Made by a program: the position numbers and the translations under genes
The notes under the pieces: model-generated
Seen by the model: the letters and a program-made list of their open reading frames with translations, nothing else
The model's database searches: none
Told to the model about the DNA's origin: nothing
Source of the DNA: a virus
Reading direction: 5' to 3' (one strand)
DNA length: 64,000 bases
Virus record (IMG/VR): IMGVR_UViG_3300044640_001869
Coordinates: 1 to 64,000 of that record
Part shown: positions 1-8,977 of the stretch, in pieces
Layout of the letters: the number at the start of each line of letters is the position of its first letter
How positions within the stretch are numbered: the stretch's first letter is position 1

Positions 1-1
1 T

Positions 2-565
2 AATAATATTGGAGCTCACCAACTACATAATCATAACCATATATTATATGACATCTGTAATTCAATTGAACATGATGATGTAACATACTTTGAAATTGGT
101 TCATATGCAGGTGCTTCGGCGTCATTAATGTCAAGTAACCCTAAAGTTAAAAAGTCGTATAGTTTAGATAACGGAGACTCAATCAATAAAGAAGTCCCAA
201 TAAATAATGTTAATAGATTTAAACATAATGATTGTGTTTATGAACATATTGAAGGGGATTCGGCAAATGATGAAATTGTTAAATTAGTTAATGAGAAGGT
301 AAATAATGTTGATATCTTATATATTGACGGAGACCATAGTGAGAGTTACGTTATTAATGATTTTAATAATTATGAAAAAATTGTTAAAAAAAATGGTTAT
401 ATTGTTTTTGATGATTATATGGATAATGTGTATTGTCCTCAAGTCTTCGGGGCGGTTAATGATATTGTTAGAAATTTAAATCCAAATGAATATAAAATAA
501 TAGGTAGTATTCAATATGATTTAAAATATGATAACTGTTATATATTCAACTCACAAAGACTCTGA
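2..565 (+). CDS. Class I SAM-dependent methyltransferase, 5' end outside window
   Basis: The reading frame is open from base 2, so the gene starts before the window; the first internal ATG is at 128. Upstream of that ATG the frame encodes FEIGSYAGASAS, a glycine-rich SAM-binding loop. Later come YIDGDHS and a VFDDY strand, the pattern of the Methyltransf_24 family. Such enzymes in phage glycosylation loci usually methylate sugars or lipids, but the substrate cannot be read here. It overlaps the following glycosyltransferase by 38 bases, implying one operon. Confidence 0.7.
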   Translation, partial: NNIGAHQLHNHNHILYDICNSIEHDDVTYFEIGSYAGASASLMSSNPKVKKSYSLDNGDSINKEVPINNVNRFKHNDCVYEHIEGDSANDEIVKLVNEKVNNVDILYIDGDHSESYVINDFNNYEKIVKKNGYIVFDDYMDNVYCPQVFGAVNDIVRNLNPNEYKIIGSIQYDLKYDNCYIFNSQRL

Positions 566-2042
566 GTATAATAAAAAATTTAAAAAACATATTTTAGAAT
601 CTATCGGTGTTAAAAATCCTCAGATTTTAGAAGTCGAAAATCGAAATGAATATTCATTGTCGACAGTTTATAATTTAGGGTTAGAAATCTCGGAAAATAA
701 TATTATCGTTTGTTGTCATAATGACATTAAACTTGAGAAAAATTGGGGAAAAAGATTATTAGAGGATTTCAATAGTAATCCCGATTATGGGATTATTGGT
801 AAGGCGGGTAGTTGTTATTTTCCTGAGTCAGGTGTTTATTGGGAAAGGATGAATCAAACAATGGTCGGTCAAGTTTATCATCACCCTGATGGGTCTAAAA
901 AATGGTTAAGTAAATACTCTCCAAAATTACCATTTTTAATTCCAGTAGTAACTATTGATGGTTTATTTATATCGTTTGATAAAACAAAAATTAAACATCA
1001 ATTCGATGAATCAATTGGTAGATTTCATTTCTACGACCATTTATTTTGTTTACCAAATTATTTGTCAGGTGTTAAAATTGGTGTCACATCGTCCTTTGAA
1101 ATAACACATCAATCAGTCGGTCAACCAAATCAAGAATTTTTTCAATCAAAAGAATTATTCCTTAAAAAATATGGTAAAAACCTACCCTTAGAATTAAAAC
1201 CTGAAACTATTTTCGTACCAACAATTAATGAAAAACCATTAAAAAATATTGGTAAAATGGCGGTTATTATACCAACAAAAGGTAAAGTTGATATGTTACT
1301 TAATTGTGTTAATTCTTTTTATCAGTATTGTAATTCTGACTTATTTGATATCTACATTGCTGACACAGGGTCAACTAACGAAGAAAAAGATTGGATTAGA
1401 AATAATATTTTAAATATGGGTAACATCAAATTACTTGAGTTTGATTATTATAATTTTGCCAAAATTAATAATGAAGTGGTTAAAAATCATATTGGTGATG
1501 AATATGAGTTTTTATTGTTTTGTAACAACGATATCAAATTATTAAATAATGTTGTTTATGGTATGTTAAAAACGTTTAAAGAAAAACTTAAAACCGGTAC
1601 AATTGGTTGTCGATTACATTTTGAGGATAATACAGTACAACACGACGGTGTAAGAATATTTTTCAATCAAAAAAATAATAGCTTAGGTTTAACACATTAT
1701 GGGTTAGGTAATTATTTTAATTACACAATTAGTAATAAAAACGGTATCGGGTCAACAGGTGCATTATTGGGTGTTAGAAGAAAATCATTTATAAATGCCG
1801 GAATGTTTAATGAAGATTATAATAATTGTTTTGAAGACGTTGAATTAAATTTAAAATTAATAATTTTAGGTTTTGAAAATGTTTTTGACGGTTCTTTAGT
1901 TGCATATCATTACGAAAGTCAGACAAGAAAAGAATTAAGTAATCATAATGAAACTATGGGTAAAGACTTAAATAATACGTTATTACCTTTTATTTATAAA
2001 AACAATAAATATTTTAAACAATTTATTGACGTTGTACAATAA
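528..2042 (+). CDS. Two-domain family 2 glycosyltransferase
   Basis: The 504-residue protein has two GT-A-like halves. The N-terminal half (about 1-235) opens with MITVIYSTHKD and has an acidic DIK motif. The C-terminal half (about 240-500) has AVIIPTKGK, the nucleotide-sugar site FCNNDIK, and GSTGALLGVRR followed by FEDVELNLKL, typical of GT2 enzymes. It probably adds sugars to virion or host surface glycans; donor and acceptor are unknown. The start overlaps the preceding methyltransferase. The gene is followed by an 84-base gap before phoH. Confidence 0.75.
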   Translation: MITVIYSTHKDSEYNKKFKKHILESIGVKNPQILEVENRNEYSLSTVYNLGLEISENNIIVCCHNDIKLEKNWGKRLLEDFNSNPDYGIIGKAGSCYFPESGVYWERMNQTMVGQVYHHPDGSKKWLSKYSPKLPFLIPVVTIDGLFISFDKTKIKHQFDESIGRFHFYDHLFCLPNYLSGVKIGVTSSFEITHQSVGQPNQEFFQSKELFLKKYGKNLPLELKPETIFVPTINEKPLKNIGKMAVIIPTKGKVDMLLNCVNSFYQYCNSDLFDIYIADTGSTNEEKDWIRNNILNMGNIKLLEFDYYNFAKINNEVVKNHIGDEYEFLLFCNNDIKLLNNVVYGMLKTFKEKLKTGTIGCRLHFEDNTVQHDGVRIFFNQKNNSLGLTHYGLGNYFNYTISNKNGIGSTGALLGVRRKSFINAGMFNEDYNNCFEDVELNLKLIILGFENVFDGSLVAYHYESQTRKELSNHNETMGKDLNNTLLPFIYKNNKYFKQFIDVVQ

Positions 2043-2126
2043 TAAATAAGAATCAAAAATTGATGAATTTAAATAGTTATTGTATTTTTAATATATTAAC
2101 TATTTATTGTTATAAAAAAAAATTAT

Positions 2127-2900
2127 ATGGGTAGAGGTAGAAAACCAATTACAACCCCAACATCTGAGGTTGAGAAATTACCAACAAAAGTTTTAGTAGT
2201 TGATAAAAAAGAATTTGATACTGCTAAACTTTTAGACCACATCAGTGTGAGAGTCCAATGTAAAAACGAGACTCAAAAAAAATTAATCAAAACTATTAAG
2301 GAAAAAGAAATTACAATCGTCTCAGGTTTACCTGGAACGGGTAAGACTTTCTTAGCGTGTGCTGAAGCTCTTAAAATGGTTAAAAATCACGAATTTAAAC
2401 AAATCATTTTAGTTAAGTCAGTAACACAATTAAAAGGTGAAGAAACAGGTTTCTTACCCGGTGATATTAAAGAAAAGTTAGAACCATTTATGATTTCATT
2501 TATTGATAACTTTGAGAAAATTGTTGGTGAAGAAATTACTAATAAGTTAAGGGAATCCGGTATTATAAAAATACAACCATTAGCTTTTATTAGGGGACGT
2601 TCAATTGATAATTCAATTATCATTGCGGATGAGTGTCAAAATATAACATTAGAAAATATGAAGACATTACTAACTAGAATTGGTGATAATTCTAAAATGG
2701 TAATTCTTGGTGATACAAAACAAAAAGACATCAGAAATAAAAAAGAATCTTCATTAGAAATTGTCTATAAAATGTTTGAAGACGAGTCTGAGTTTGGTTG
2801 TGTTTCATTAAATAATCCTGATGAAATTGTAAGAAACAAGATTATAAAAATCATCGAACAAAAATTCGACGATTACGAAGAAAATAAAGGTAAATTATAA
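2127..2900 (+). CDS. phoH: PhoH-like ATPase
   Basis: A 257-residue P-loop protein with Walker A SGLPGTGKT at about 66-74 and Walker B IIIADECQN at about 164-172, followed by a GDTKQ motif: the standard PhoH signature. PhoH proteins are common in large phages, and some have RNA helicase or ATPase activity; the phage role is not settled. The start has the A-rich context aaaaaaaattatATG with no Shine-Dalgarno sequence, as throughout the window. Confidence 0.9.
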   Translation: MGRGRKPITTPTSEVEKLPTKVLVVDKKEFDTAKLLDHISVRVQCKNETQKKLIKTIKEKEITIVSGLPGTGKTFLACAEALKMVKNHEFKQIILVKSVTQLKGEETGFLPGDIKEKLEPFMISFIDNFEKIVGEEITNKLRESGIIKIQPLAFIRGRSIDNSIIIADECQNITLENMKTLLTRIGDNSKMVILGDTKQKDIRNKKESSLEIVYKMFEDESEFGCVSLNNPDEIVRNKIIKIIEQKFDDYEENKGKL

Positions 2901-2939
2901 TATTGTTTACAAATTTAATATTCTAAATATATTGGTATT

Positions 2940-3557
2940 ATGGAAAAGCCAAAATTTAGAATCGGATTTGATATTAATGGTGTTTTAAGAAATACCATTG
3001 GTAAAATAGAACAAACCTATGAGAAATATTATTTATCAAAAACCGACGGTATTGACGATGATGAAAGTTTCGAATATGAAATGAATTTACCGGTAACTTC
3101 GTTAGAGTTAAAAGAACATTTTAAATTTAAAAACGATGAAGAACTTTATTCTTTTTTGTATGAAGAATTTGCTATGGAAATTTTTGGACATGCACAATCT
3201 ACTGAATATTCAACATTTAATGATTTACACAATTTATATTTAACATATCGGGACAATAATGATTTAGTTATTGTTTCTGATGAAATTGGTAAATCAAAAC
3301 CGGCAACACTATTTTTCCTATCTAAGTTTATTTGTCAGATTGAAAAAATAAAATTCTATAGTAATATAACAATAAATTCAATGTGGGATGAGATAGATGT
3401 TTTACTTACGTCTAATCCTATATTATTATTAGATAAACCTTCAGATAAGATTGTGGTTAAGTATGAGACAGAATATAACAAAAATGTTGATTGTGAACAT
3501 ACCGTTAAAACATTAAACGAGTTTGATGATAAATTAAAACAACTATTAAAATGTTAA
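2940..3557 (+). CDS. HAD-like hydrolase-fold protein, function unknown
   Basis: 205 residues. The N-terminus FRIGFDINGVLRNT looks like HAD motif I (DxNG with hydrophobic strand), and VIVSDEIGKSKP in the middle could be motif II/III. Two aspartates usual in HAD phosphatases are not obvious, so catalytic activity is uncertain. It overlaps the next gene by seven bases, so both are probably co-expressed. A 5'-nucleotidase-like role would be a guess. Confidence 0.5.
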   Translation: MEKPKFRIGFDINGVLRNTIGKIEQTYEKYYLSKTDGIDDDESFEYEMNLPVTSLELKEHFKFKNDEELYSFLYEEFAMEIFGHAQSTEYSTFNDLHNLYLTYRDNNDLVIVSDEIGKSKPATLFFLSKFICQIEKIKFYSNITINSMWDEIDVLLTSNPILLLDKPSDKIVVKYETEYNKNVDCEHTVKTLNEFDDKLKQLLKC

Positions 3558-3811
3558 AAGTATTAAATGAACATTATTATTTAGATGTTGACAGATTGGA
3601 AGAATGTGTTAACATTGAAAAATCATCGTCAACAGGTGAAACACAAGTTAACTTAGTTAAATATGAAATGTATAAAACTATGGTTGAAATTCTTGTGACA
3701 GAAAGTGATGAGGTTGACGAAACATTAGGAGCTAAAAGTTCTGAATTATCTATCCCTTTTAAACTCGCGTTTAATACGCTAATAAATAAAAAAATAATAA
3801 ATAAGTACTAG
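3551..3811 (+). CDS. Hypothetical protein, 86 aa
   Basis: Not recognised. A short acidic, probably helical protein that starts inside the stop region of the HAD-like gene and ends two bases before the next gene. The tight packing supports it being real and translationally coupled. Confidence 0.6.
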   Translation: MLKVLNEHYYLDVDRLEECVNIEKSSSTGETQVNLVKYEMYKTMVEILVTESDEVDETLGAKSSELSIPFKLAFNTLINKKIINKY

Positions 3812-3812
3812 T

Positions 3813-4874
3813 ATGAATCAAGAACAAATTTCAAAGGTCGAACAATCTATTGAAAACTTAAAAAACAAAACATCTAAAATTTATTTTATTGTACAAGACA
3901 CTAAAGGAAATGCTAAAGCATCTGTTGAGTACATATATAATTTTGCTTTAGCATTACAAGAAAATGATTACAACCCCGTTATTTTACACGAAAAATCGGA
4001 TTATTTAGGTGTATCATCTTGGTTAGGTAATAAGTATGAATCATTACCTCATCAACCAATTGAAGGTGGTACTTTACAAGTCGCACCTGATGATTTCATT
4101 GTGGTTCCTGAATTATTTGGTTTTGTTATGGAACAAATTAAACAATTACCATGCGGTAAAATTGTATTATCACAAGCGTATGATAATATCTTAGAAACTT
4201 TAAAACCAGGTGAGACTTGGGCTCAATTTGGGTTTTTAAAATGTATTACTACGTCAGAAGAACAAAAAGAATACATTCAACAAATTATGAAAAATGTTTC
4301 TTTTGATATTTTAAAACCATTTATTTCTGATGAATTTAAACCTAATTCATTACCGGCAAAACCAATTGTATCGGTTCATTCTAGAGACCAAAGAGATACT
4401 GTTAATTTAATTAAAACATTTTATGTTAAATATCCACAATATAGATGGATAACATTACGAGATTTAAGAGGTTTATCTAAAGATGAATTTGCTGAGAAAT
4501 TAAGTGAAGGGTTTGTTTCTGTTTGGATTGATGAAACAAGTTCATATGGCACATATCCACTAGAATCATTGAAGTCAAATGTTCCTGTAATTGGTTTAGT
4601 ACCTAATATATTACCATCGTGGATTAATGAAAATAACGGTATTTGGGTTAACAATAAAACACATTTAGTTGATGTAATTGCTGACCATTTACAAAATTGG
4701 TTAGAAGACAACATTAGTGATGAATTATTCACTAATATGAATGAAACAGTTAATTCTTTACAATCTAAAGAAGATTTTAATAAACAATCGGTTTCTTTAT
4801 TTGATGAATATTTTTCTATTAGATTAAAATCATTTGAAGACCAAATCTCTAAACTACAAACAATAGAAGAATAA
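3813..4874 (+). CDS. Glycosyltransferase, GT-B like
   Basis: 353 residues. The segment IYFIVQDTKGNAKASVEYIY followed by LALQENDYNPVILHEKSDY resembles the N-terminal domain of GT-B (GT1/GT4) enzymes. The C-terminal half has VSVWIDETSSYGTYPLES and VPVIGLVP, the usual acidic nucleotide-sugar region. The C-terminus is coiled-coil-like. It lies between two other glycosyltransferases, which supports a glycan-decoration operon. No direct hint of substrate. Confidence 0.6.
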   Translation: MNQEQISKVEQSIENLKNKTSKIYFIVQDTKGNAKASVEYIYNFALALQENDYNPVILHEKSDYLGVSSWLGNKYESLPHQPIEGGTLQVAPDDFIVVPELFGFVMEQIKQLPCGKIVLSQAYDNILETLKPGETWAQFGFLKCITTSEEQKEYIQQIMKNVSFDILKPFISDEFKPNSLPAKPIVSVHSRDQRDTVNLIKTFYVKYPQYRWITLRDLRGLSKDEFAEKLSEGFVSVWIDETSSYGTYPLESLKSNVPVIGLVPNILPSWINENNGIWVNNKTHLVDVIADHLQNWLEDNISDELFTNMNETVNSLQSKEDFNKQSVSLFDEYFSIRLKSFEDQISKLQTIEE

Positions 4875-4875
4875 T

Positions 4876-5679
4876 ATGGAAAAATTTGATGTATCAGTAA
4901 TCTTACCTATTAAATCGTCAAAAAATCTTAATTTTGATGAATACTTTAATAAGGCAATTCAATCAATTAAAAATCAAAAATTAGGAATCAATGAATTGAT
5001 TATAGTTCATACAAATGAAACGTCATTAGTTGAATATTTAAACTCATTTGATTTTGGTGATATTAAAGTTGAGAAAGTAGAATGGACTAAAGAACCCAAT
5101 TACGCATCACAAATTAACTACGGTGCTCGTTCAGCAAATTCTAAATGGGTTTCTTTATTCGAATTTGATGATGAGTATTCATCAATTTGGTTTAAAAATG
5201 TTGCAAAATATGTTGAATCATATCCTGAGTATGATGCGTTTTTACCAATAGTTGTTGATACTACAGATAAAGAAATATTTGCGGGGTTTACAAATGAGGC
5301 AACATTTGCAGCTAACTTCAGTAGTGAAATGGGAGTATTAACTAACGAAACGTTACAGTCATATCAGAACTTTCAACCATCAGGTATTGTTATTAAAAAA
5401 GATAAATTTCTTGATTTTGGTTTAATTAAACCTTCAATCAAATTAACGTTTGGTTATGAATTTTTCTTACGTATGACATATAACTCAGTTAAAATTATGT
5501 CAATTCCAAGAATAGGATACAAACACACAAATTTACGTGAGGGGTCTATCTTTTGGAATTACAAAAATGGTGAGAATGTGTTAACTGATGATGAGGTTAG
5601 TTTTTGGGTTGATTCGGCTAAGAAAGAATATTTCTTCATTAATGACAGAGCCATAAAATATGAACCCCAAGAAATTTAA
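4876..5679 (+). CDS. Family 2 glycosyltransferase
   Basis: 267 residues starting FDVSVILPIKSS, the first GT2 beta strand. SLFEFDDEYSS is the DXD-like metal site, and FGYEFFLRMTYNS resembles the acceptor loop. Its stop codon overlaps the next ATG (TTTAATG), so it is coupled to the sigma-like gene. It is the third glycosyltransferase in the row. Confidence 0.7.
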   Translation: MEKFDVSVILPIKSSKNLNFDEYFNKAIQSIKNQKLGINELIIVHTNETSLVEYLNSFDFGDIKVEKVEWTKEPNYASQINYGARSANSKWVSLFEFDDEYSSIWFKNVAKYVESYPEYDAFLPIVVDTTDKEIFAGFTNEATFAANFSSEMGVLTNETLQSYQNFQPSGIVIKKDKFLDFGLIKPSIKLTFGYEFFLRMTYNSVKIMSIPRIGYKHTNLREGSIFWNYKNGENVLTDDEVSFWVDSAKKEYFFINDRAIKYEPQEI

Positions 5680-6425
5680 TGAGTACTAATGAAGTAGTAA
5701 ATGAAACAAGTACGGAGTTAAAAAAGAAAGGTAGAAAACCAACACAAGAAAATTATTTTGATGTTAGAGAGGAGTTAGCGGTTATAAATTATTTAACCGC
5801 TTCTTCATTTGAAGAAAAGAATAAAATTTACAATGACTTTTTACGTAAACCTTTAGATAAGATGATATCTTCAATTATTCGAAGATATAAATTATATAGA
5901 AAAGATATGGATTTCTATGAAATACATATAGACACACACTCCTTTTTAATGACCAAAATAGATAAGTTCAAACCTTCAAAAGAAAAGAAGGCATATTCTT
6001 ATTTTGGAACTATCTGTAAAAATTATTTGATGGGTCAAATAATTAAAGACCAAAAAGAGACTAATCGAAAAATTTCATATGAAGATATATCGTATGATTT
6101 AGAAAATAGTAATGATTTTGCGTATCATATTGAAAGTGATGTGATTGATGCCACAACAATAATAAATCAATTTTTAATTGAGTTAGACGAATTTTTAAAG
6201 TCACCTAATTTATCTGAAAATGAAATTAAATTAGGACACGCACTATATGATTTATTTGATAATTATAATGAAGTTTTTATCGGTAATGATAACAATAAAT
6301 TTAATAAAAATATTGTGTTACTATCGTTAAGAGAGATGACAAATTTATCAACAAAAGAAATAAGAAGTTCTATGAAAAAGTTCAAGAACATATATTATTG
6401 CTTAATACAGAAAATGGTTAAATAA
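5679..6425 (+). CDS. Putative late sigma factor, T4 gp55-like
   Basis: 248 residues, start overlapping the previous stop. The core DKMISSIIRRYKLYRK then DTHSFLMTKIDKF and SYFGTICKNYLMGQIIKD matches the sigma region 2 pattern of phage sigma factors such as T4 gp55 (helix, aromatic-rich recognition segment, basic helix). The C-terminus, with TNLSTKEIRSSMKKFKN, could be a reduced region 4. Family knowledge: gp55 directs RNA polymerase to late promoters, TATAAATA in T4. In this window the motif RTATTTAT precedes most structural genes and is a plausible target. No gp33 or gp45 is identified here. Confidence 0.6.
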   Translation: MSTNEVVNETSTELKKKGRKPTQENYFDVREELAVINYLTASSFEEKNKIYNDFLRKPLDKMISSIIRRYKLYRKDMDFYEIHIDTHSFLMTKIDKFKPSKEKKAYSYFGTICKNYLMGQIIKDQKETNRKISYEDISYDLENSNDFAYHIESDVIDATTIINQFLIELDEFLKSPNLSENEIKLGHALYDLFDNYNEVFIGNDNNKFNKNIVLLSLREMTNLSTKEIRSSMKKFKNIYYCLIQKMVK

Positions 6426-6439
6426 GTATTTATGTTATT

Positions 6440-6817
6440 ATGGGAAGACCGGCAAAAAAAGAAATTAATTTAACTAAAGAATCTATCTTATCGTTAATGC
6501 AAGAAATCTACAATGAACTTGTGGAACAAAGAAATACTGCAATCAGAATACAAAATAAAATGTTGTCCTTAATGAAGGAGGTTGAGGATATGACTTTGAT
6601 TGGTCCTATTATTGAAAAACAACAAAAAATCATAAATGAATGTGTCGAGAAAAAACTTTCTCTATCTAAATTACAATCAAGTATTTGGGAAAAAACTAAT
6701 ACAACAACAAACAATGACAATTTTACACTATCAGATATTGATTTAGATGATGATGTTATTAAAAGTTTGATTGATAAAGATACTGACACATCAAAGGGTT
6801 CTTATAAATTAAAATAA
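6440..6817 (+). CDS. Hypothetical coiled-coil protein, 125 aa
   Basis: Not recognised. Long charged helices (about 12-85) with an acidic C-terminal tail. A late-type motif GTATTTAT lies at 6426-6433, seven bases before the ATG. It sits directly after the sigma-like gene and ends one base before the next start. It could be a small virion chaperone or transcription co-factor, but nothing in the sequence decides this. Confidence 0.6.
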   Translation: MGRPAKKEINLTKESILSLMQEIYNELVEQRNTAIRIQNKMLSLMKEVEDMTLIGPIIEKQQKIINECVEKKLSLSKLQSSIWEKTNTTTNNDNFTLSDIDLDDDVIKSLIDKDTDTSKGSYKLK

Positions 6818-6818
6818 T

Positions 6819-8750
6819 ATGGGGTTAGATTTAGATAGTAGTTATAAAGAAGTTAAAGATAAAATTAATTCGGCTAAAGCGTATACTGATTTAAAAAGTC
6901 AATATGATTCCTTAAAGAAAAGTGCGGGTAATTCATTTGATGAACGTAAAGATTTAGCGGAACAAAAAATCAATGATTTAAAGGCGAATGCTAAAAAGTA
7001 TCAAAAAGAATTAAAAAATCAATTCGAACAATTGCTTGATATTAAAAAAGTTCTTTCGGGTAAAGGTGGTAGTACCACAAAATATTTAAAAAGACTTTTA
7101 ATGAGGACTCTACGTAAAGTGGAGCCAAAAATTGCTAACATATTAATGGCGGAATGTTTATCGGTTGTTGGTTGTGACCAACAACAAGCGTTCTCACCAC
7201 AAGTGTTATATATTAAAGTTAGTTCAATTGACTTAGGTAAATTATTAAGAAAAGATTATCAAACAAGTCCGGGTAAAGCGTTGTATGAAAAACAACCATT
7301 AAGTGCAACACAATCGTATCCATATCCAATGAATAAACAATTATACCAACGTATCCAAAGTAACGACCCATATTCAACAGATAATGGGGGTTCATTATAT
7401 ATGGGTAGGTCAGGTCAACCATTATTTGACATTGAGTATACTGAAGTAAATGATTTGGGTGAAACAGGTAGTTTTTATAAAGTAACTTTACAACAAAGGG
7501 TTACGTTGAACCGTTTAAATAATGTCGGAGAATTTATTCAAGATTATTATAAAACAATTAAAGTTGTTGATTTTAATTCAACATTAGCGTGGATTTTAGA
7601 ATGTTTGTTAGGTGCAATCTCAATTCAAGGGGATGTTGGTCTTAAACAAGTTGAAGATGTTAGTAAAGTAATGGCTATAATTCAAAGAATCTTAGGTATC
7701 TGTTTTGACAATAGAAAAACTATTGATGTTAGTGGTGTTGCTAAATTATCTGAAATTGACGATACTGATAATTCATTTTACGAATTAAATAGTATGGATT
7801 TACGTAAGATAGAAGAAAGAGTTAGTAATATTAAGAATGGTGTAGTTAAATTTGTAACCTGTAATAATGTTGCATTACCATTAGATACTAATACAATCTT
7901 TGAAGCGTTAGATAATATCACATTTATTGAGGATGAGGATAAACAAATTGATGCTGCGGATAAACTGACTGACGATATTGTAAATAACCCTGATTGGAAT
8001 GGGTTTGCTCTTGACGGTAGTTTAAAAGCCGAATTAGATTTGAACTTCATAAAAAATATGATAATGGGATTGGCAATATCTTTATTCTCACCCAAAATTT
8101 TATTACCGTTAGCCGTAATGTTAAAAGCGTTAGGTAACACAATTTTAGAATCAATTAAATCTTTTTCAGATTTTGTTAAAAGATTTTCCACATTTTTTAA
8201 AAATGTTGTATCTAAAATTGCCGGAATTTTTATTAAAGAATTATTTAAAGAAATTAAAAAAGATATTCGTAATTTAATACAATCAATTTTAGTTGATTTA
8301 GCAAAAGAAAAAGCATCTAAAAAAATTACTCTAATTTTAAAATTGATTCAGTTATTAATAACTATTGGTCAGTTTATTAGTGATTGGAGAGAATGTAAAA
8401 GTGTGGTTGATGAAATATTATGGTTACTCAAGATAGCCACTTCGTCTTGGGGAGGGTTATCCGCACAAAATGATATTCCATTACCACTATTGTTTGCCGC
8501 CCAATTATTAGATGGGTTCTCAGAAACTAGAGCATTTATTAATACAATTCAGGAGTTACAAAAAGTGGGTATACCAACTGGCCCTATGCCGGATGGTAGT
8601 CCTAATTTAACAGTGTTGAGTATGTATTCGTCAATAAAAGGACAAGGTTCTGAAATGTCAAACTCAAAAATACAAGTGGCGATACCACCATTAACGATGA
8701 CACCGGCTGGATTTACAATACCTTCGGCAGGGTATGGACTTTCAATGTAA
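6819..8750 (+). CDS. Large virion-associated protein, probably baseplate or tail
   Basis: 643 residues, not recognised. An N-terminal helical region (1-110) is followed by a beta-rich middle and a strongly helical hydrophobic part around 410-560 that includes possible membrane-active segments (MIMGLAISLFSPKILLPLAV). It lies in a co-directional group with the spike-like gene at 8961 and the structural gene at 10611, which suggests a tail or baseplate role. The hydrophobic helices would also suit a protein that meets the host membrane during DNA entry. Confidence 0.5.
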   Translation: MGLDLDSSYKEVKDKINSAKAYTDLKSQYDSLKKSAGNSFDERKDLAEQKINDLKANAKKYQKELKNQFEQLLDIKKVLSGKGGSTTKYLKRLLMRTLRKVEPKIANILMAECLSVVGCDQQQAFSPQVLYIKVSSIDLGKLLRKDYQTSPGKALYEKQPLSATQSYPYPMNKQLYQRIQSNDPYSTDNGGSLYMGRSGQPLFDIEYTEVNDLGETGSFYKVTLQQRVTLNRLNNVGEFIQDYYKTIKVVDFNSTLAWILECLLGAISIQGDVGLKQVEDVSKVMAIIQRILGICFDNRKTIDVSGVAKLSEIDDTDNSFYELNSMDLRKIEERVSNIKNGVVKFVTCNNVALPLDTNTIFEALDNITFIEDEDKQIDAADKLTDDIVNNPDWNGFALDGSLKAELDLNFIKNMIMGLAISLFSPKILLPLAVMLKALGNTILESIKSFSDFVKRFSTFFKNVVSKIAGIFIKELFKEIKKDIRNLIQSILVDLAKEKASKKITLILKLIQLLITIGQFISDWRECKSVVDEILWLLKIATSSWGGLSAQNDIPLPLLFAAQLLDGFSETRAFINTIQELQKVGIPTGPMPDGSPNLTVLSMYSSIKGQGSEMSNSKIQVAIPPLTMTPAGFTIPSAGYGLSM

Positions 8751-8758
8751 ACAAAATT

Positions 8759-8977
8759 ATGACTAAAGAAGATGTTGCAAAAAAAACAATTGATGTTATA
8801 AATAACCCCTCAAATTCGTCTAATAGTGATTTACAAATGGCTATGGATGTAATTCAAAAAGATTTTGAAACAGTTAAAAATGATATTATAAAATTAACTT
8901 ATCATTTGGATAGTTTAGAAGAGACTTATAATAAAATATTAAAAGAATATAACACAAGAAATGGGGTCAGAAAATAA
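8759..8977 (+). CDS. Hypothetical helical protein, 72 aa
   Basis: Not recognised. Almost entirely amphipathic helix, acidic at the front. Its end overlaps the following gene by 17 bases, and it starts eight bases after the previous stop, so it belongs to the same operon. Confidence 0.6.
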   Translation: MTKEDVAKKTIDVINNPSNSSNSDLQMAMDVIQKDFETVKNDIIKLTYHLDSLEETYNKILKEYNTRNGVRK